Assembly: GCA_020403265.1 (NCBI GenBank)
Contig: JADBXZ010000014.1
Span: 124,001 to 188,000 of the forward strand
Direction of reading: 5' to 3'
DNA from: Bacteroidota bacterium
GTDB lineage: Bacteria > Bacteroidota > Bacteroidia > B-17B0 > Aurantibacillaceae
Length of the DNA: 64,000 bases
Positions 47,616 through 57,023 of the stretch are shown one piece after another (the first letter of the stretch is position 1; each line of letters begins with the position of its first letter). Both the position numbers and the translations under genes were made by a program. The notes beneath the pieces are model-generated. The model did not search any database and was not told the origin of the DNA. It worked only from the letters and a program-made list of their open reading frames with translations.

Positions 47616-50498
47616 TTATTTTTTACTTTTCTTCACCTTCTCCTTAGTAAACAAATCCGCCGTATACTTTTCGTATAACTCAAATAAAAATTCCATTCTA
47701 TTAGCTTCACTAGTGAATGGCTTCGGACGATATGCTAAATCAACGGCTTTATCTAACTCAATATGCGCTTTTACTAACGATGGTGGCATTTTTTCTGTAT
47801 CGTATAATACTGCTAACGAACTATCAGAAAATTGAGTTCTAATATCCAATACTTTTTGTATAGCTTTTTTAATTTGCTCAGCTTGTTTTACCGAAATGTT
47901 TTCCGGCCAAGGAAAATTATTATATACTATTTCATTTGAATATCTGTACCTGTTTTCTAATCTTCCACAAACCGAACTGACCCATGCCATGTGCATGGAC
48001 GATTGTAAAACGCCTAAATGATATAAACTTGAGTCGGCAATAATACTACCGGTGTTATTCGCAATAAAACTTTTATCGAAAAATCCCATTGGTATTACTT
48101 TTCTATTTTCTGAAGATGTTAGCGGAATAAAAATATAATCAGATTTTGGTTGACGAATTTCACCAAATTGATAGGGAAATAATGCTAATTTTTTTGTTGC
48201 CTCTCTAGTACTTTTTTCTCTCAAATCTTTTACTGCTTTAATTCTATTTGAGAGCTCTTTACTTTTGACCAAATCGGAAGGATTGAAATCCTCTAGCCAC
48301 AAACACCACTTAATACCACCATTTAAAAATTCCTGACCACTTACTAATTTTCTACAATATTTTTCAAAAACCTTGTCTTTTATGCAAAGTTCTTCTTTTA
48401 AATAGCTTTCAATAATCAAAAATCCACCATCATTGGGCATACTTCCAAAAGAAATTTCGGGGACATTACAAATTGGCGTTCTTCTTTTTTCAATAAAAAT
48501 ATCTTTTGCATCAACTAAATAAGGATTAATGTTTTTAGCTTTTACTTCGAGCGCTTCACCTTTAATATCTTCATATTCAAAAATACTTTTATTAGTTGTG
48601 TCAAAGTTAGCGAAGCCGATTATCACACAATAAACAGCAGCATTTCCTTTTGCTTCATTACTCCATTTAAATGTGCGATGCGCAAAATGAATTTTAATTC
48701 CGTATTTCTTGAGCATTTGCCCCCACAAGATACTTGTTTGTTCGCCTTGCACAATGGAGTTGGTACTAACAAATGCTACTTTCGTTTTTGTGTTTTGTAT
48801 GTATTTGGCGGCTTTGATATACCAAGCCGTAACATAATCTAAAACTCCTGCGCCTTGTATGTTATCAAATTCTTTTACAACATCATCACGCTGAGATTGA
48901 GACATGATTTTTGCGCCGATAAATGGCGGATTTCCAATGATGTAGTTGTACTTTGGTTCGCTTTCTTTTCTTAGTATTTTTAACCCTTGATATGAAACAT
49001 CAGGGGAATGTATTTCAAGTTTATATTTTTTTTCTGGTTCATTAATTACATGTGAAATTTCAATTTTATCAGCATATAATTTTTTAACAAATGCGTCTTC
49101 GGTTTCAAACGTATGCCAATTTATTTTTAGAGCATCTCCATGAACAATCATAGCCGCTTTTTTTAATGGCAGGCGTGCAAAGTACTGTCCAAACTCATTG
49201 CTAATTGCCATGTTCATTTGATGGTCTATTAACCACATGGCCACTTCAGCAATACGGGCAGGAAATTCTTCATACTCGATACCGTACATTTGGTCAACGT
49301 TGAGTTGAATCAATGCACTTACATCAATAATTGTTTGGCCAGATTTATTTAAGGCACGAATTATTTCTAATTCTAATAAGCGTAATTCGCGATAAGTAAT
49401 AACTAAGAAATTGCCGCAACCGCAAGCAGGGTCAAGGAATTTTAGAGTGCCAAGTCGTTTATGAAATTCTGCTAATTTATTTTTGTTACCTTTTATGTTC
49501 TCAAATTCTGCCCATAGCTCATCTAAGAATAAAGGCTTTATTAATTTTAGAATGTTCTTTTCACTTGTATAATGCGCCCCCAAGTTTCTTCTTTCTTTAG
49601 GATTCATTACACTTTGGAACATAGAACCAAATATGGCAGGCGAAATTTTGCTCCAATCGATATAACAACACTCTAATAATGCCTGGCGCATTTTGCTATC
49701 AAAACTTGCAGTTGGCAAAGTTTCTTCAAACAGTTTACCATTTACATAAGGAAATTCGGCAAGTTGTTCATCCAAATTTTTGAAGCGTTTATCATTAGGT
49801 GTATTAAGCACCTGAAATAATTCTTGCAATTTACCTGCAAGATCGCTACCGTCTTCCGAAGTTCGTTGCTCAATAAAATCCTGAAATTGCTGTTTATTAA
49901 AGATGGTCGTATCTTCTGCAAATAAGCAGAACAGAATACGAACCAGATATACTTCTAATGGATGACCTTCATAGCCGATTTCTTCTAGTCTATCATGAAG
50001 TTTACCCATCAATTCAGCCGCCTTGATGTTGGCAGGGTCTTGTTCCTTATAAACTTTCTTTTGATAACCTGAGATAAAACCGAATAAGTGAACGTTTTTT
50101 ACTAAGTCAGATAAATGAAATTCATTTGTTGTTTTCTCTTCGGTATCGTATAAGCGGAAAACATCAAAGTCGCAAACTAAAATGTACTTAGGTAATTCGT
50201 GAGATTTAAGCCCATGTGCGTAATCTTTGGCTTGTTCAAAGGCTTTATCTAAGTTCTTGCCCTTGCTTTTCATTTCAATCAAAATGGTTCCCTTCCAAAG
50301 CAAATCAATATAGCCATCGGCTTCATTAAGTTTTTTAACCTTATGCTCAAAGGTTCCAATTTTTTTTCGAGGCACGCCAAATACGTCAAAGAAAGCATCT
50401 AAGAAAGGTTTTGCGTCCGCTTCTTCATTATGTGTGGCAGCCCATTCCTTTGAGAACTTAACTGCACGCTCTTTTATTTCGTTCCAACTTAATGCCAT
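47616..50498 (-). CDS. MmeI-like type IIL single-chain restriction-modification enzyme
   Basis: The 960-residue protein has an N-terminal domain matching the MmeI family (MALSWNEIKERAVKF, then FEHKVKKL). Its PD-(D/E)xK site is DLLWKGTILIEMKSKGK, with the Glu-x-Lys near residue 78. The adenine methyltransferase has SAM motif I FLDPACGCGNF and the catalytic NPPF (IIGNPPFIGA). A target-recognition region and tail follow. Such enzymes cut DNA and methylate one strand with the same polypeptide. All key residues are present, so it appears active. Recognition sequence cannot be read here. Confidence 0.92.
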   Translation of the reverse strand: MALSWNEIKERAVKFSKEWAATHNEEADAKPFLDAFFDVFGVPRKKIGTFEHKVKKLNEADGYIDLLWKGTILIEMKSKGKNLDKAFEQAKDYAHGLKSHELPKYILVCDFDVFRLYDTEEKTTNEFHLSDLVKNVHLFGFISGYQKKVYKEQDPANIKAAELMGKLHDRLEEIGYEGHPLEVYLVRILFCLFAEDTTIFNKQQFQDFIEQRTSEDGSDLAGKLQELFQVLNTPNDKRFKNLDEQLAEFPYVNGKLFEETLPTASFDSKMRQALLECCYIDWSKISPAIFGSMFQSVMNPKERRNLGAHYTSEKNILKLIKPLFLDELWAEFENIKGNKNKLAEFHKRLGTLKFLDPACGCGNFLVITYRELRLLELEIIRALNKSGQTIIDVSALIQLNVDQMYGIEYEEFPARIAEVAMWLIDHQMNMAISNEFGQYFARLPLKKAAMIVHGDALKINWHTFETEDAFVKKLYADKIEISHVINEPEKKYKLEIHSPDVSYQGLKILRKESEPKYNYIIGNPPFIGAKIMSQSQRDDVVKEFDNIQGAGVLDYVTAWYIKAAKYIQNTKTKVAFVSTNSIVQGEQTSILWGQMLKKYGIKIHFAHRTFKWSNEAKGNAAVYCVIIGFANFDTTNKSIFEYEDIKGEALEVKAKNINPYLVDAKDIFIEKRRTPICNVPEISFGSMPNDGGFLIIESYLKEELCIKDKVFEKYCRKLVSGQEFLNGGIKWCLWLEDFNPSDLVKSKELSNRIKAVKDLREKSTREATKKLALFPYQFGEIRQPKSDYIFIPLTSSENRKVIPMGFFDKSFIANNTGSIIADSSLYHLGVLQSSMHMAWVSSVCGRLENRYRYSNEIVYNNFPWPENISVKQAEQIKKAIQKVLDIRTQFSDSSLAVLYDTEKMPPSLVKAHIELDKAVDLAYRPKPFTSEANRMEFLFELYEKYTADLFTKEKVKKSKK

Positions 50499-50650
50499 AA
50501 ACCTGAATAAAATATAAAATTAAAAAAGTAATAGAATTAAACAGCTATAAATCGTAGTAATTTAGGTTATTTATGCATAAACAGCCATGTTCGCTCTACT
50601 TGATCAGTCATCCAAAGCTTTTAACCGACTTTTTAGTATTTTAAGTTGCA

Positions 50651-50697
50651 CTATTTTTAAATTTTTACGCAGGATTGGAAATCCTATGGAGCTAGTA
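50651..50697 (+). repeat. Dispersed repeat copy D (short)
   Basis: About 47 nt: CTATTTTTAAATTTTTACGC, then AGGATTGGAAATCCTATGGAGC. Only the 5' part of the family is kept. It lies between the divergent MmeI-like and Abi-alpha genes. Confidence 0.7.
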
Positions 50698-50746
50698 CCA
50701 AAATCATAATTTCACTTATGTTTTTCTAATAAGTTTATAAATTTTC

Positions 50747-50759
50747 CTAACTTAGTTAG
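50747..50759. promoter_or_regulatory. Short palindrome upstream of the Abi-alpha gene
   Basis: CTAACTTAGTTAG is palindromic apart from its centre and ends 28 nt before the ATG. It could be an operator, but chance is not excluded in AT-rich DNA. Confidence 0.3.
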
Positions 50760-50787
50760 AATTAATTTTTTTATTAAAATCAATCAA

Positions 50788-51420
50788 ATGGGTGAAATAA
50801 ATATAAAATCAACAACAATTGAAAAATCAATTGAGCTACTTCAGGATCTTTTAAAATGTCTTGTTGGTAAACCAATTAGTGAAATAGGTTCTTTACTTGA
50901 AGATAAAGTAAAGTTATGGAGGCTTAAAAATCAAATTACAACTTTAAATAAAGTTAAGTCCATTTGTGAAAATGAAAATGTTCCTTTTAAACAGGTTAAT
51001 TTAAAAATAGTTTTTCCTTACTTAGAAGGTATTTCTTTAGAAGATAATAATACTATACAAACTTTGTGGGCAAATCTACTTGTTAACTATATGGACGAAA
51101 AAAAGAAATTAGAAGCCACCGTTTATCCAGAAATATTAAGACAACTTTCATCCAAAGATGTTGAAATTTTGGAGAATTATTATAAAGGAGAAATTTTTTA
51201 TGATTATAATAATCTCCCTGTAAGAAAAACCAATGAGGATTTGAAATATTCTATTCACGAATTAGCTAATTTAGAAAGATTAGGCTTAATTAGGCCAGTA
51301 CTTAAAATTTATAATACTAGTGGTAGAGGTACAGGCATATTCTCAAGATTAGAAGTTGAGTATGCCTCAATAAAGGTATCTGTTTTTGGTGATTTATTTT
51401 TTAATGCCTGCCATCGATAA
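50788..51420 (+). CDS. Abi-alpha (DUF4393) family abortive-infection protein
   Basis: The 210-residue protein has the Abi_alpha core: a helical N-terminus, then PYLEGISLEDNNTIQTLWANLLVNYMD and EILRQLSSKDVEIL. A C-terminal winged-helix-like part follows (YSIHELANLERLGLIRP). The family is linked to abortive infection, but the mechanism is not well known. It is the only unit of the region on the + strand. Confidence 0.8.
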   Translation: MGEINIKSTTIEKSIELLQDLLKCLVGKPISEIGSLLEDKVKLWRLKNQITTLNKVKSICENENVPFKQVNLKIVFPYLEGISLEDNNTIQTLWANLLVNYMDEKKKLEATVYPEILRQLSSKDVEILENYYKGEIFYDYNNLPVRKTNEDLKYSIHELANLERLGLIRPVLKIYNTSGRGTGIFSRLEVEYASIKVSVFGDLFFNACHR

Positions 51421-51532
51421 TCTATTTTTTTATCTTTTATTTCTATACTCAAAGTATTAATAGCTTTTATTTAGGTTGAAATAATATATATGTTCCATCA
51501 TTCTCAAAGATTTGAAATCCTTTTACTCTTGG

Positions 51533-51626
51533 GTTTTTCCGAAGGATTACAAATACTGCGGAGCTAGTGATTGCAAATCTCAGTACTTAAAGTTTTTGCG
51601 TAGCTTTACAAAAGCAGCGCAGCGAC
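51533..51626 (+). repeat. Dispersed repeat copy E
   Basis: About 94 nt: GTTTTTCCGAAGGATTACAAAT, CTGCGGAGCTAGTGATTGC, then TTTTTGCGTAGCTTTACA and AGCAGCGCAGCG. It matches copy C in the middle and copies A/B at the end, and lies 22 nt past the stop of the RelA/SpoT-domain gene. Confidence 0.82.
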
Positions 51627-51648
51627 AAATTACAATTCCTAAGAAATT

Positions 51649-52953
51649 TTATGAAATCGTTTTTCGTAACTTAAATCTATATTTTGCAGTTATTAGTTTT
51701 GTTGAAACTTTTATTAATTGTTTCCCTAAAAAATTAGTTGGCATGTGTTTTCGGAATGAGTAGCCTAAATTTTTTTGTTTTTCTTTTCTTTGATCTAAAT
51801 GCTTTTTTATATCATTTACCCATTCTTTTTCCTTTTTCTTTGTTTTACTAATATTTTTCTTTGATTTATTTTTTTGAGCGATAGAGCTAATTTCCATTAC
51901 TTCTGAATGAACATTTCTAATATGATTATAAGAAATACTGTTATACAAATTGAAATAACGGATATAGCTAACATATTTTTTTTCAATTAAAGTTTTTTCA
52001 ATTAAATTTTCAATTATTTCGCAACAATCATCCAAAAAACTATGAAAGGTTAAAATATAATTTGAATACGCAATACTTATTTGTTCGTAGGAAGGAGATG
52101 TTAAATGTGTCAATACAACATTTGCATTATGGCTATTTTTATAAATACTAAAATATTCGTCCTCCGCCTCTTCAAAAGTTTTAAACGCTTTTATTTTTGG
52201 GATTTCTTCTTTTTTTGTTTCTATCAAAAAATAATTATGCTTATACTTTGTTTCAATGTCAAGCCATTGTTTTCGAACTTGTATGTAATTTCTACTGAAG
52301 ACATCACTTAATTTCTCAAAATATTTATATTCTTTTATAGTGTTGACGACTACAGCTTTATCTTCTGTAGTAAGCATATCTTTCTTAGAAAGTAAATAAT
52401 GAAATCTTAGTAATTTTTTATCTTCTTTAAATTCTTTTAGTTTTGCATTAAACAATAAATCTGAAATTTCAACCAAGGTTGCCCAATTATGGTCTAATTT
52501 GTTTCTAATTTGAAGTTCAACAATTATAGAATCATTTTTTATACATAGGAATAAATGCAAAGATCTATAACCCTCTTCTTGAGGTTTACTAATATAATCA
52601 TACTCCTTCTTTATCTCTATTTCAGGTGTGTTTTTTAACACCTCTTTTAGTTTATAAACATCAGCATCAGATTCAACAATACATCTACATCCAGCAATAT
52701 CCCACATCCTATTAAATTTCATATCTTTGTATCTATTCAGTTTACTAATTATAGATTCAAATCTTTTAATTCGGTAGGTCACTATATTCTTTGTTTTATT
52801 TTTATTTATCTTACATAAAATGTTAAAAATCTGAGAAAGTGAAGTTTTATGAGATGTTCTATACCTTTGTAAGGTAGCAAGGGTCTCATCAGATAGGTTT
52901 TCATGTTCCTTTCTAATTCTGTCTCCTAACCTATCAATTTCCCCCTTTGTCAT
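51649..52953 (-). CDS. Stand-alone RelA/SpoT-domain alarmone synthetase-like protein
   Basis: The 434-residue protein has a (p)ppGpp-synthetase domain at about 55-190: YRIKRFESIISKLNR, the magnesium-binding Asp in DIAGCRCIV, the DYISKPQEEGYRSLH substrate loop and the catalytic Glu in VELQIRNKLDHNWA. There is no hydrolase (HD) domain and no TGS/ACT regulatory tail. A helical C-terminal region of about 240 residues follows, ending in a very basic tail. Size and context resemble toxic small alarmone synthetases, but the C-terminal part is not recognised. Confidence 0.82.
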   Translation of the reverse strand: MTKGEIDRLGDRIRKEHENLSDETLATLQRYRTSHKTSLSQIFNILCKINKNKTKNIVTYRIKRFESIISKLNRYKDMKFNRMWDIAGCRCIVESDADVYKLKEVLKNTPEIEIKKEYDYISKPQEEGYRSLHLFLCIKNDSIIVELQIRNKLDHNWATLVEISDLLFNAKLKEFKEDKKLLRFHYLLSKKDMLTTEDKAVVVNTIKEYKYFEKLSDVFSRNYIQVRKQWLDIETKYKHNYFLIETKKEEIPKIKAFKTFEEAEDEYFSIYKNSHNANVVLTHLTSPSYEQISIAYSNYILTFHSFLDDCCEIIENLIEKTLIEKKYVSYIRYFNLYNSISYNHIRNVHSEVMEISSIAQKNKSKKNISKTKKKEKEWVNDIKKHLDQRKEKQKNLGYSFRKHMPTNFLGKQLIKVSTKLITAKYRFKLRKTIS

Positions 52954-52995
52954 TTTATTCTTTTTTATTATTTATTCTAATTTTCTTTAGCCAAA

Positions 52996-53019
52996 AAAAC
53001 CAACATCGCTGTTGGTTTT
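52996..53019 (-). terminator. Terminator downstream of nrdA
   Basis: AAAACCAAC pairs perfectly with GTTGGTTTT over a 6-nt loop. On the - strand it is followed by a T-run. It lies about 70 nt past the nrdA stop and just before the start of the RelA/SpoT-domain gene. Confidence 0.7.
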
Positions 53020-53040
53020 CCTTTTAATTTATTTGGTCAA

Positions 53041-53085
53041 AGCAGGCTTCGACTCCGCTCAGCCTGACGCAGAATCAGCCTGACG
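53041..53085. repeat. Short hairpin repeat with duplicated TCAGCCTGACG
   Basis: CAGGCT and AGCCTG form a 6-bp stem around TCGACTCCGCTC, and TCAGCCTGACG then recurs 5 nt later. The sequence is much richer in G+C than its surroundings and unrelated to repeats A-E. It lies between the nrdA stop and its terminator. Confidence 0.55.
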
Positions 53086-53089
53086 TTAA

Positions 53090-55501
53090 CTAACTCCCAC
53101 AAGCTTCACAGGCATCCGGGTTATCTAAACTACAAGCCAATTGTGCTTGTTGTTCTTCTACACTCAATAAATGTGTTTGGCCGCGTTCTACCAACAAGGC
53201 ATCTTCGTTGCCCAATACCGGTACTTTTAAGGCATCGTGGTCTACCGTAAACTTAATGGCATCTGCTGCTGCTTTGGTACGTAAGTAATACATACCGGTT
53301 TTTAAACCTTTTTTCCAGGCATAAAAATGGGCACTGCTCATTTTAGCAAAGTTGGCATCTTGTATAAACAGGTTTAAACTTTGGCTTTGGTCAATAAAAG
53401 CACCGCGGTCAGCTGCCATGTCAATAATGGTGCGTTGTTTAATTTCCCAAACGGTTTTGTACAATTCTTTAATGTTGGCAGGTATTTCGGCAATGTTTTG
53501 GATAGAGCCGTTAGCCGCAATAATTTTGTTTTTTAACGAGTCATTCCAGATGCCTAATTTTACTAAATCACGCAATAAGTGTTTGTTTACAACCACAAAC
53601 TCGCCACTTAACACACGGCGTGTATAGATGTTGCTGGTGTATGGCTCAAAACACTCGTTATTACCTAAAATTTGAGAGGTGCTGGCTGTTGGCATCGGTG
53701 CTAACAATAAACTGTTTCTTACACCGTATTGTAAAATTTCTTCTTTTAAAATATCCCACTCCCAACGGCTGCTTGGTTTTACACCCCACATATCCTGTTG
53801 GAAAATACCTTTGCTGATTGGTGAGCCTTCGTAACTTTCGTAAGGTCCTTCCACCTTAGCCAAATCTTTACTGGCTGTTAACGCAGCAAAATAAATGGTT
53901 TCAAAAATTTCAGAATTTAAACGCTTAGCTTCTTCACTTTCAAAAGGGTAACGCATTAAAATAAAGGCATCGGCTAAACCTTGCACACCTAAACCAATTG
54001 GGCGATGGCGCATGTTACTGTTACGTGCTTCAGGCACCGGGTAGTAATTGCGGTCAATAATTTTGTTTAAGTTTTTGGTGGCAACGTAAGTAATTTCAAA
54101 TAATTTGTTGTGGTCAAATGTTCCTGTTTTTTCATCCACAAAACGCGGTAAAGCTATACTGGCTAAGTTACAAACAGCCACTTCATCCGGACTGGTGTAC
54201 TCAATAATTTCGGTACATAAGTTACTAGATTTAATGGTACCTAAATTTTGTTGGTTAGATTTACCGTTTGCGGCATCTTTAAACAACATGTATGGGTTAC
54301 CGGTTTCAATTTGTGCTGCAATAATCTCAGCCCACAAATCACGTGCTTTAATTTGTTTACGGAATTTACCTTGCGCTTCGTAAGAAGTATACAATTTTTC
54401 AAAGGCTTCGCTGTGGCAATCGCTTAAGCCCGGACATTCGTTAGGACACATTAAGCTCCAAACGCCTTCTTCCTCCACTCGCTTCATAAATAAATCCGAA
54501 ATCCATAAAGCCGTAAATAAATCACGCGCTCTTAATTCTTCTTTACCATGGTTTTTGCGTAGATCTAAAAATTCAAAAATATCTGCATGCCAAGGCTCTA
54601 AATAAACCGCAATGGATCCTTTACGTTTTCCACCGCCTTGATCAACGTAACGAGCTGTTTCGTTGTATACTTTTAGCATTGGTAAAATACCGTTGCTGGT
54701 TCCGTTGGTTCCTTTAATATATGAACCGGTTGCACGCACATTATGAATGCTGATACCAATTCCGCCGGCACTTTGCGAAATTTTAGCGCATTGTTTTAAG
54801 GTATCGTAAATCCCATCAATGCTGTCATCCTTCACTTGTAATAAAAAGCAAGAACTCATTTGCGGTTTTGGCGTACCGGCATTAAATAATGTTGGCGTTG
54901 CATGTGTAAACCAACGCTCACTCATTAAGTTGTATGTTTTTAAAGCACTGTCAATGTCGTTTTTATGAATCCCAACAGCTACGCGCATAATCATGTGTTG
55001 CGGACGCTCGGCCACTTTACCGTTCATTTTTAACAAGTACGAACGTTCAAGCGTTTTAAATCCAAAATAATCGTAACCAAAGTCTCTGTCGTAAATAATC
55101 GATGAATCTAAAATATGGGCATTGTTCATTACAATTTCGTAAACATCATCTGCAATTAAAGCGGCACGCAAATTTGTTTTCGGGTCAATGTAATTATACA
55201 ACTCCTCTACCGTTTTTGAAAAACTTTTAATGGTATTTTTATGTAGGTTACTAACGGCTATACGCGAAGCCAACGATGCGTAATCAGGATGACGCACGGT
55301 TAGGGATGCAGCGGTTTCAGCAGCTAGATTATCCAATTCAATAGTGGTTACACCATCGTAAACACCATCAATTACTTTTTTTGCAACTTGTATGGGATCT
55401 ACATGTGCAGGATCTAAGCCGTAGCTTAGTTTTTGAACGCGAGCGGTAATTTTGTCAAACTTTACCGATTCTTTTGTGCCATCTCTTTTAATTACGAACA
55501 T
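53090..55501 (-). CDS. nrdA: Class Ia ribonucleoside-diphosphate reductase, alpha subunit
   Basis: The 803-residue protein has an ATP-cone at about 1-90 ([21 protein letters not shown]). The catalytic barrel has the redox Cys in QMSSCFLLQ, the NxCxE radical site NLCTEI and the second redox Cys in VAVCNLAS. The C-terminal thiol shuttle is CEACGS. It reduces ribonucleotides to deoxyribonucleotides with NrdB. It lies downstream of nrdB on the same strand. Confidence 0.96.
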   Translation of the reverse strand: MFVIKRDGTKESVKFDKITARVQKLSYGLDPAHVDPIQVAKKVIDGVYDGVTTIELDNLAAETAASLTVRHPDYASLASRIAVSNLHKNTIKSFSKTVEELYNYIDPKTNLRAALIADDVYEIVMNNAHILDSSIIYDRDFGYDYFGFKTLERSYLLKMNGKVAERPQHMIMRVAVGIHKNDIDSALKTYNLMSERWFTHATPTLFNAGTPKPQMSSCFLLQVKDDSIDGIYDTLKQCAKISQSAGGIGISIHNVRATGSYIKGTNGTSNGILPMLKVYNETARYVDQGGGKRKGSIAVYLEPWHADIFEFLDLRKNHGKEELRARDLFTALWISDLFMKRVEEEGVWSLMCPNECPGLSDCHSEAFEKLYTSYEAQGKFRKQIKARDLWAEIIAAQIETGNPYMLFKDAANGKSNQQNLGTIKSSNLCTEIIEYTSPDEVAVCNLASIALPRFVDEKTGTFDHNKLFEITYVATKNLNKIIDRNYYPVPEARNSNMRHRPIGLGVQGLADAFILMRYPFESEEAKRLNSEIFETIYFAALTASKDLAKVEGPYESYEGSPISKGIFQQDMWGVKPSSRWEWDILKEEILQYGVRNSLLLAPMPTASTSQILGNNECFEPYTSNIYTRRVLSGEFVVVNKHLLRDLVKLGIWNDSLKNKIIAANGSIQNIAEIPANIKELYKTVWEIKQRTIIDMAADRGAFIDQSQSLNLFIQDANFAKMSSAHFYAWKKGLKTGMYYLRTKAAADAIKFTVDHDALKVPVLGNEDALLVERGQTHLLSVEEQQAQLACSLDNPDACEACGS

Positions 55502-55721
55502 ATTGCCAAGGTTTTTTTAGATTATACTTAAGTAGCTTGATTGAGTTTACAAGGTACTATCGTTTTGATGCTTTTAGTGTTATTTTATTTTATTCTATTA
55601 ACAGTTAATTGTTTAATTTACTTTAGCGTTTTGCTTACGTTTGAGGGGTTAAGGTCCCCATACAAGTTGCTAAACTTGTTCAAATAATTGCTACAAACGT
55701 TAAAGGTTTGTTTTTCCCCGA

Positions 55722-56696
55722 CTAAAAGTCTTCGTCTAATTTAAAAACGTTACTTTGTTCGGTTTTGCCCATTACCCCTGCTTTTTGGTATTCGCCAACT
55801 CGTTTTTCAAAGAAGTTGGTTTTACCTTGCAATGAAATCATTTCCATGAAATCAAACGGGTTGGTGGCGTTATAAAATTTACTGCAGCCGAGGGCTAGCA
55901 ATAAACGGTCGGCACAAAACTCAATGTACTGACACATTAAATCTGAATTCATGCCAATTAATTTAACCGGAATGGCGTCTACTACAAATTTCTTTTCAAT
56001 TAAAACGGCATCCGTAATAATTTTGGTAACTTGCTCTTTAGGTAATTGGTTTTTTACGTAATTGGTGTACAATAAACAAGCAAAATCGCAATGCATACCC
56101 TCATCACGGCTGATGAGTTCGTTGCTAAACGATAAGCCCGGCATTAAACCGCGTTTTTTTAACCAAAAAATAGAGCAAAATGAACCGGAAAAGAAAATAC
56201 CTTCTACGGCAGCAAAGGCTATTAAACGTTCGGCAAAACTTCCGTTGCTAATCCAACGTAAAGCCCACTCCGCTTTTTCACCAACACAAGGTACAGTATC
56301 AACTGCATGTAAAAGTTTATCTTTTTCAACCGGATCTTTAATGTAAGTATCAATTAATAACGAATAGGTTTCAGAATGGATGTTTTCCATCATGATTTGA
56401 AATCCGTAAAAACAACGCGCCTCAGGGTACTGCACTTCATTTAAGAAGTTAATGGCTAAATTCTCATTCACAATACCATCACTGGCAGCAAAAAAAGCTA
56501 ACACGTGTTTAATAAAATGACGCTCGTTGTCATTTAATTTATTATTCCAATCGCTAATATCAGCCGCTAAATCTATTTCCTCAGCAGTCCAAAAGCTGGC
56601 TTCTGATTTTTTATAAAATTCCCATATATCTTTATACTTAATAGGGAATAAAACAAATCTATCTTTGTTTTCGGCTAATATTGGTTCGTTGGTCAT
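55722..56696 (-). CDS. nrdB: Class Ia ribonucleoside-diphosphate reductase, beta subunit
   Basis: The 324-residue ferritin-like protein carries the diiron ligands. The radical tyrosine lies in [17 protein letters not shown], a stretch typical of the eukaryote-like class Ia beta subunits rather than the E. coli type. The C-terminal tail (NVFKLDEDF) fits the alpha-subunit docking peptide. It precedes nrdA with a 220-nt gap containing small hairpins but no gene. Confidence 0.96.
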   Translation of the reverse strand: MTNEPILAENKDRFVLFPIKYKDIWEFYKKSEASFWTAEEIDLAADISDWNNKLNDNERHFIKHVLAFFAASDGIVNENLAINFLNEVQYPEARCFYGFQIMMENIHSETYSLLIDTYIKDPVEKDKLLHAVDTVPCVGEKAEWALRWISNGSFAERLIAFAAVEGIFFSGSFCSIFWLKKRGLMPGLSFSNELISRDEGMHCDFACLLYTNYVKNQLPKEQVTKIITDAVLIEKKFVVDAIPVKLIGMNSDLMCQYIEFCADRLLLALGCSKFYNATNPFDFMEMISLQGKTNFFEKRVGEYQKAGVMGKTEQSNVFKLDEDF

Positions 56697-57023
56697 AATG
56701 ATATAAAAGTGTTTATGTTTGGTTAGTGTTCGTTTAACGTAAATGCAAATAAATGCAAAAATGATTTCATAAGAACAACAAATGAATTAACACTTAGCTT
56801 AAGTTTTAAACAGACAAAATTGACAGGTATCTGTTGATAAACTTTAATGCCATTGATTTACAAGCGAATAAAAAAAAAGCAAAAAAAAGTGCATAAATGG
56901 TTGCAATTGTAATTTTATTTTTTTAAGTGAATAGAGCTGTTTTTAGTAGTTTTATAAAAATACACAGTATTTGCAACCTTTTCCATTACTTTTCGTTAAA
57001 AATGATTAATCAATAGCTAAACT
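56697..57023. other. Divergent intergenic region between nrdB and the sigma-factor gene
   Basis: This 327-nt, very AT-rich gap should hold promoters for both directions. Only partial matches to the promoter pattern were seen on the nrdB side (TTTATTTG with a CAA box 22 nt away). I see no gene and no clear NrdR-type box. Confidence 0.5.

Noticed and set aside
51512-51763. 83-residue ORF over repeat E
   Set aside because: It consists of repeat sequence plus antisense of the RelA/SpoT-domain gene.
55691-55715. Hairpin between nrdB and nrdA as a terminator
   Set aside because: The 6-bp stem (ACAAAC/GTTTGT) has its T-run on the + strand, where no gene ends; on the - strand no T-run follows.
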